The notes beneath the pieces are model-generated. The model had not been told where the DNA came from. It searched no databases and was given only the letters and a program-made list of their open reading frames with translations. Position numbers and translations under genes: made by a program. This document shows, one piece after another, positions 59,699-64,000 of a stretch of 64,000 nt of DNA (position 1 is its first letter; every line of letters starts with the position of its first letter). Source of the DNA: CG2-30-36-16 sp964372115 (GTDB taxonomy: Bacteria > Bacteroidota > Ignavibacteria > Ignavibacteriales > Ignavibacteriaceae); assembly GCA_964372115.1 (NCBI GenBank), contig CAYJPN010000006.1, forward strand, positions 62,001-126,000, given 5' to 3'.

Positions 59699-61150
59699 CT
59701 ATTCCTTTTGTTTTTCCCTATCGGAAAGCATAGTTAATAAACTGCCGACGAGCAAAGTTGCTATAACCCCCACTAATGTAAACCAGGTCCATGCAACGAG
59801 TTTTAAAGTTATCACTGTAATCATGATAAATATGCCCGCAACAAAACCTGCGAGTGCATCTTCCTGCCGGGCTTTTTTATTTATTACTCCAAGTAAAAAT
59901 GTACCGAGCAAACCACCGTAAGTAAATGACGCAATGCTTAAAGCAATAACAACCACGGCTTCGGATGATTCTTTAAAGAAAATTGCCGAACAGACGAGCA
60001 ATACCGCCCACATAATTGTAAACATACGCGAAACTTTTAACTGCTTTTTATCATCAATATTTTTACCGAAAAAAGGAATATATAAATCCATCATTGTGGA
60101 TGATGAAAGAGAACTCATAGAACCTGCAAGCGTTGACATTGCGGCAGCGAACAAACCGGCAATAATAATTCCCGTTATACCCGGGGGCAAAACATTAATA
60201 ATAAACATCGGGAATATTTCATCGGCTTTAACATTCATCGTTCCGTAATAAGCGTAAAGCATAACGCCAACAATTAGAAATAAAGCGAATTGAATAATTA
60301 CAATTATACCGCTGCCTATAATAGCTTTACGGCTGTCCTTCAAAGTTTTTGTTGTTAACAACCGCTGCACAATTAACTGGTCTGTTCCGTGAGAAGCCAT
60401 CGATAAAAACGCACCGCCAAGCAGTCCGCCGATTAACGTATACGGGTCGGCGAAGAAACCGGCAATGCCTTTATCAAAACCGAGATTAATAATATTAAAT
60501 TTGTTGCCGTCACTTGCGGCTGCAACAACGCTATTCCATCCATCGGGCAAAAGATGAATCAAAAAGATTGCGGCGATTATAGCTCCGCCGAGATAAATAA
60601 ACATCAAAATAACATCTACCCAAATTACACCTTTTACGCCGCCTGTGTATGTATAAATTAGAGTTATTACTGCTATTATTATTATCGCGGTTGTGTAATC
60701 AATATTAAGCATAAGCTTAAGAGGAATAGCCGTGGCAAATAACCTAACGCCGTCTGCCGCAGTACGTGTAAACAAAAACACTATCGAGGCAAACGAACGG
60801 GTTTTACCGCCGAAACGATTTTCGAGAAAAGAGTACGCCGTCTTCAAATCGCCTTTGCTGTAAGCAGGCAGGAAGATGAACGCAACAACTATTCTTCCCA
60901 GAAGATAACCGACAGTAACCTGAAGGAAATTTAAGTTTGTTAAGTAAGCGAGACCCGGAATAGATATAAATGTTAATGTACTGGTTTCGGCTGCAACTAT
61001 TGAAAAACAAACAGCCCACCAGGGAACCACTTTGGAACCGAGGAAATAATCTTTAATTGATTTTTGTTTGCCGCCGGAGAGTGCTCCAAATACCGCGACG
61101 CCAATGAGAAAAAGTACAATAATTATATAGTCGAGAGTATTTCCGTGCAA
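59699..61150 (-). CDS. Sodium:solute symporter (SSS family)
   Basis: The 483-residue protein has about 13 transmembrane helices. SSS features are FLGSKVVPWWAVCFSIVAAETS near the N-terminus, YTYTGGVKGVIWVDV, SHGTDQLIVQRLLT and AAAMSTLAGSMSSLSSSTMMD in the sodium-site helix. The substrate (sugar, amino acid or vitamin) cannot be determined. It is 8 bp downstream of the STAS gene, the last gene of the ligA run. Confidence 0.9.
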   Translation of the reverse strand: MHGNTLDYIIIVLFLIGVAVFGALSGGKQKSIKDYFLGSKVVPWWAVCFSIVAAETSTLTFISIPGLAYLTNLNFLQVTVGYLLGRIVVAFIFLPAYSKGDLKTAYSFLENRFGGKTRSFASIVFLFTRTAADGVRLFATAIPLKLMLNIDYTTAIIIIAVITLIYTYTGGVKGVIWVDVILMFIYLGGAIIAAIFLIHLLPDGWNSVVAAASDGNKFNIINLGFDKGIAGFFADPYTLIGGLLGGAFLSMASHGTDQLIVQRLLTTKTLKDSRKAIIGSGIIVIIQFALFLIVGVMLYAYYGTMNVKADEIFPMFIINVLPPGITGIIIAGLFAAAMSTLAGSMSSLSSSTMMDLYIPFFGKNIDDKKQLKVSRMFTIMWAVLLVCSAIFFKESSEAVVVIALSIASFTYGGLLGTFLLGVINKKARQEDALAGFVAGIFIMITVITLKLVAWTWFTLVGVIATLLVGSLLTMLSDREKQKE

Positions 61151-61158
61151 TTAAGTAC

Positions 61159-61506
61159 CTATATTTTTTTTAATTCATCAAAAGCTTCATTTACAGTTGC
61201 GCAGACAGGCAAAACCCGGTCGAGTTGCGTAATTTTTATTAAGGAGTTAACCTTTTCGGAAGGAGCGGCGAGACGCATGTGTCCGCCTGAAGTATTAAGA
61301 ATGCGGTTTGCAACGAGGATGGCGCTTAAACCGGATGAGTCGCATGTTTCTATTTCACTTAAATCGAGAATAAGTTTTGTAACTCCCTCAACTTTTAGAA
61401 GCATTGTAAACTCGCCCTTTACTAACCCCGAAATATTAGTATCAAGACGTTTTTCATTCAATTTAAAAATTGATATATCGTCTATTCGCTTTATTTCGAA
61501 GTTCAT
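61159..61506 (-). CDS. STAS-domain anti-sigma factor antagonist
   Basis: The 115-residue single STAS domain has the phosphorylatable serine region DLSEIETCDSSGLSAIL and the C-terminal MRLAAPSEKVNSLIKITQLD. Such proteins act in partner-switching with a kinase or anti-sigma protein of the RsbW type. No such kinase is in the window. It lies between the small protein at 61516 and the symporter, in a compact run. Confidence 0.9.
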   Translation of the reverse strand: MNFEIKRIDDISIFKLNEKRLDTNISGLVKGEFTMLLKVEGVTKLILDLSEIETCDSSGLSAILVANRILNTSGGHMRLAAPSEKVNSLIKITQLDRVLPVCATVNEAFDELKKI

Positions 61507-61515
61507 AAAAAATCC

Positions 61516-62046
61516 TTAAAACATTTGTAAGCAATTTAAGAAATTTTTATAAGATATTTCCGCTTGCTCATCGTTATTTGCTATTTGAAGATTATAAAAT
61601 TTGTCAGAATTCTCTTTTACAAAGCCGATTCTCACTTCAGACTTAATTAGGTTCGATAAATAACTGCAAAAAAGATTTTCCTTACGGTTTAAATCCACAA
61701 CGGCATTAAATTCAAGCGATGAGATTTTTTCAACTAATTTTTTACCGGGAAGATTTAAGCGTGAAATATCTTCAATCGTATACTCAAGTACTTTGAATCT
61801 AAATTTTGGAGGAAGAAGGCTTACCCGGAAATCGCGTGTAAGTATGGTTAAATTTTTTCTGTGTTCTTCCAAAAAATTAAGCACTCGCTGGGCATGATGA
61901 AAATCATTTTCATCTTCAGGCATTATTACAAAAAAATTGTACGACTTTGCAAACACGTGTGTAAAGTGAAGATTTTTATTTACTTTATGTTTTATGCCGC
62001 TATCAACTATAACTCCGGCAATTTTATTTTTCAGATATTCTATCAT
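61516..62046 (-). CDS. Conserved hypothetical protein, DUF6913/glycosyltransferase-9-like
   Basis: The 176-residue cytosolic protein has an alpha/beta pattern (FFVIMPEDENDFHHAQRVLNF, FNAVVDLNRKENLFCSYLSNL, VRIGFVKENSDKFYNLQI). It resembles the N-terminal half of heptosyltransferase-like GT9 folds and a Bacteroidota family of unknown function (DUF6913). The similarity is from pattern reading only. Its start overlaps the ligA stop by 4 bp (ATGA). Confidence 0.5.
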   Translation of the reverse strand: MIEYLKNKIAGVIVDSGIKHKVNKNLHFTHVFAKSYNFFVIMPEDENDFHHAQRVLNFLEEHRKNLTILTRDFRVSLLPPKFRFKVLEYTIEDISRLNLPGKKLVEKISSLEFNAVVDLNRKENLFCSYLSNLIKSEVRIGFVKENSDKFYNLQIANNDEQAEISYKNFLNCLQMF

Positions 62047-64000
62047 TTATTTTCCGCCTCTTGCAGGTGTTTCAGTAGTTCGCTTTCATTCATTATTTCC
62101 ACACCAAGGTTTTCGGCTTTGGAAAGTTTGGAACCAGCACTTTCACCGGCTATTAAAAAATTTGTATTTTTACTTACGCTCGAAGTAATTTTACCGCCGA
62201 GCTCTGTTATCTTTGCGCCTGCTTCCTCTCTCGAAAATGAGGCTAAAGTTCCGGTCAACACAAAAGTTTTCCCTGAAAAAAAAGTCTCCGCTCTAATAGT
62301 TTTTTCAGCTTTAAAGTTTACACCGTGTTCTTTTAATCTTTTTATGATTGTTCGGTTTGATTGGTTTGAAAAAAACTTTACCACGCTGCCGCTAATGCTC
62401 GGACCAATTTCATGAATCGACGTAATTTTTTCTTCCGCAGCATTCATCAAATCATCAATTGATAAAAAATGTTCGGCTAATTTTTTTGCGGCGCCGGCGC
62501 CAACATAACGAATACCGAGGGCAAACAATACTTTTGCAAATGGCTGTTTTTTACTTTCTTCAATTGCAGCAAGCAAATTATCAACACTCTTTTCACCGAG
62601 TCGATCTATTTCAATTAACTCCCCGCGCTTCTCTTTTAATTCATAAATATCAGCGTATGATTTCAAAAATCCTTTATCCACAAATAAATCTATCAATGCT
62701 TCACCAAGTCCCTCAATATCCATCGCGCCCCGTGATGCAAAATGTTCAAGTCGTCCTTTTTCCTGCGCCGGGCATTCGGTATTCTCACAATAATAAGCAA
62801 CTTCGCTTTCAGGCTGAAATAAAGATGCGCCGCAAACAGGACAATTTGCCGGCGGTTGGGAGGGTTGTGAATTTGTATCTCTTTTTTCGAGAACAACTGC
62901 TACAACTTTCGGTATTACATCACCCCCTTTTTCAATTATAACTGTATCGTATTCTCTAATATCTTTGCGGCGTATTTCATCTATATTGTGCAGGGTTGCC
63001 CTGCTGATTGTAGAACCGGCAAGCAGTACCGGTTCAAGTTCTGCCACGGGGGTAACAGCACCTGTTCTTCCTACGCTCCATGTTATTTTATTTAGTTTTG
63101 TAAAAGCTTGTTTTGCTTTAAATTTAAAAGCAATTGCCCACCTTGGCGATTTGGCAATACTGCCGAGAATTTTTTGTTGACGAATTGAATTAACTTTTAT
63201 AACCGCGCCGTCTACTTCGTACTCAAGTGAGTTTCGTTTTTCTTCGAGTATGCGGCAGTACTCTAACACGTTATTTATCGATTTGCAAAGTTTTGTTTCA
63301 GGGTTTACATTAAATCCGAGTTTTTTTAGTATTTGCAAATTTTCAAATTGAGAATCGAAATTTTCATCGGTAGAAATTAAAACATAAGCAAACATGTTTA
63401 GAGGGCGTTGAGCAACTATACGGGGGTTCTGCATTTTTAATGTGCCGGCAGAAGAATTACGCGGATTGGCAAAAAGTTTTTCTCCTTTTTCTTCCCGTTC
63501 TTTATTTAACTTTTTAAAGTCTTCAACCTTCATAAAAATTTCGCCGCGCACCTCAACATCCTTCAAGTCGTAAGGAATATCGCTTGCTTCTTTAAAACGC
63601 AGCGGGATAGTTTTTATAGTCTTTACATTTGCAGTAATTTCTTCGCCTGTAAAACCGTCACCACGTGTTGCTGCAGTATTCAGCAATCCGTTTAAATAAT
63701 TAATATTAACCGAAGCGCCGTCGATTTTATACTCAACAACATATTCTACTTCTTCCTCCTCAGGCAGCCCTTCGCGCACCCGTCTATCGAAGTCATTTAG
63801 TTCGTCTTCGTTATAACTGTTAGCAAGACTGAGCATCGGTACTTTGTGTGTTATGCTTTTAAATTCTTTTGTTAAATCTTTACCAACACGCTGTGTGGGG
63901 GAATCGGGTGAAACAAACTCAGGGTGCTCTGCTTCTAACTTCTCGAGCTCTTTGATGAGCATATCGTATTCATAATCGCCTATTATTGGCTCAGCAAGAA
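62043..64000 (-). CDS. ligA: NAD-dependent DNA ligase (partial, N-terminus beyond the window)
   Basis: The frame continues through the right edge. Bases 63963-64000 encode LAEPIIGDYEYD, part of the LigA N-terminal domain, so the ATG at 63962 is internal. Visible features are SPDSPTQRVG, the adenylation Lys in VEYKIDGASVN, the OB fold, the zinc finger (CPVCGASL with CENTECPAQ), the HhH region and a C-terminal BRCT domain (FSGKTFVLTGTL). It seals nicks in DNA using NAD+. It leads a run with the three downstream genes. Confidence 0.97.
   Translation of the reverse strand, partial: LAEPIIGDYEYDMLIKELEKLEAEHPEFVSPDSPTQRVGKDLTKEFKSITHKVPMLSLANSYNEDELNDFDRRVREGLPEEEEVEYVVEYKIDGASVNINYLNGLLNTAATRGDGFTGEEITANVKTIKTIPLRFKEASDIPYDLKDVEVRGEIFMKVEDFKKLNKEREEKGEKLFANPRNSSAGTLKMQNPRIVAQRPLNMFAYVLISTDENFDSQFENLQILKKLGFNVNPETKLCKSINNVLEYCRILEEKRNSLEYEVDGAVIKVNSIRQQKILGSIAKSPRWAIAFKFKAKQAFTKLNKITWSVGRTGAVTPVAELEPVLLAGSTISRATLHNIDEIRRKDIREYDTVIIEKGGDVIPKVVAVVLEKRDTNSQPSQPPANCPVCGASLFQPESEVAYYCENTECPAQEKGRLEHFASRGAMDIEGLGEALIDLFVDKGFLKSYADIYELKEKRGELIEIDRLGEKSVDNLLAAIEESKKQPFAKVLFALGIRYVGAGAAKKLAEHFLSIDDLMNAAEEKITSIHEIGPSISGSVVKFFSNQSNRTIIKRLKEHGVNFKAEKTIRAETFFSGKTFVLTGTLASFSREEAGAKITELGGKITSSVSKNTNFLIAGESAGSKLSKAENLGVEIMNESELLKHLQEAENK

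Noticed and set aside
62459..62941. 160-codon plus-strand frame antisense to ligA
   Set aside because: Shadow of the zinc-finger and helix-hairpin-helix region of ligA; Arg/Gln-rich with no family signature.

Overview
The window looks like a chromosomal segment of an Ignavibacteria-type member of the Bacteroidota/Chlorobi group. The evidence is AT-rich DNA, several secreted proteins ending in the NYPNPFNP type IX secretion (T9SS) sorting domain, a GldC homologue, the small ribosomal protein bTHX, and Bacteroidota-style TAnnTTTG promoter cores. No rRNA, tRNA, CRISPR array, intact insertion sequence or prophage is visible. Most of the content is housekeeping, with several accessory operons.

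Layout. 1-3.4 kb: the end of a probable serine hydrolase, a secreted CocE/S15 hydrolase, an NTF2-like protein and a decayed YhcH fragment. 3.7-8.7 kb: a 599-residue conserved protein of unknown function, a DEAD-box helicase, an outer-membrane barrel, a thermonuclease and gldC. 8.9-16.2 kb, mostly minus strand: cytochrome bd oxidase (cydAB), rlmD plus a methyltransferase, a YgjP-like metallopeptidase and cysS. 16.4-21.9 kb: a complete phosphate operon (porin, pstS, pstC, pstA, pstB, phoU). 22-28.2 kb, minus: ileS, a DksA-like protein with a histone-like tail, two tandem lspA copies and an rluD-type synthase. 28.4-31.1 kb, minus: yggS, divIVA, purine nucleoside phosphorylase and a membrane protein. 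31.3-41.3 kb: a YiiX-like hydrolase, a lipoprotein, pta, glutathione peroxidase, bTHX, a CDF transporter, two T9SS cargo proteins and an MFS transporter. 41.4-44.7 kb: a GH18 protein and an M28 peptidase, both T9SS cargo. 44.8-46.2 kb: a DUF134/NifX-like/methyltransferase operon behind a perfect 20-bp palindrome. 46.4-48.0 kb: P5C dehydrogenase. 53.1-55.1 kb: an ammonium transporter and an outer-membrane barrel. 55.3-59.6 kb: a LytTR regulator with an atypical receiver, a TPR protein, and an ECF sigma/anti-sigma/TonB operon. 59.7-64 kb, minus: ligA (cut by the window edge), a small protein, a STAS protein and a sodium:solute symporter.

The most notable system lies at 48.1-52.9 kb on the minus strand. 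It encodes a cytosolic GAF histidine kinase, an ECF sigma factor, a zinc-binding anti-sigma factor, a secreted Cys-Gly-repeat precursor peptide, a DUF692 multinuclear-iron enzyme, its DUF2063 partner and a DoxX membrane protein. This is the gene set of bufferin/Hvf-type copper-binding RiPPs. Here it also has an upstream kinase, and a candidate ECF promoter that overlaps a terminator-like hairpin just before the precursor gene.

Other sequence-level observations include a palindromic element inserted in frame into two T9SS sorting domains, an 81-bp perfect repeat shared by two neighbouring sorting domains that also have related downstream hairpins, and a promoter-like motif with identical spacing in front of the TPR gene and the second ECF sigma gene.
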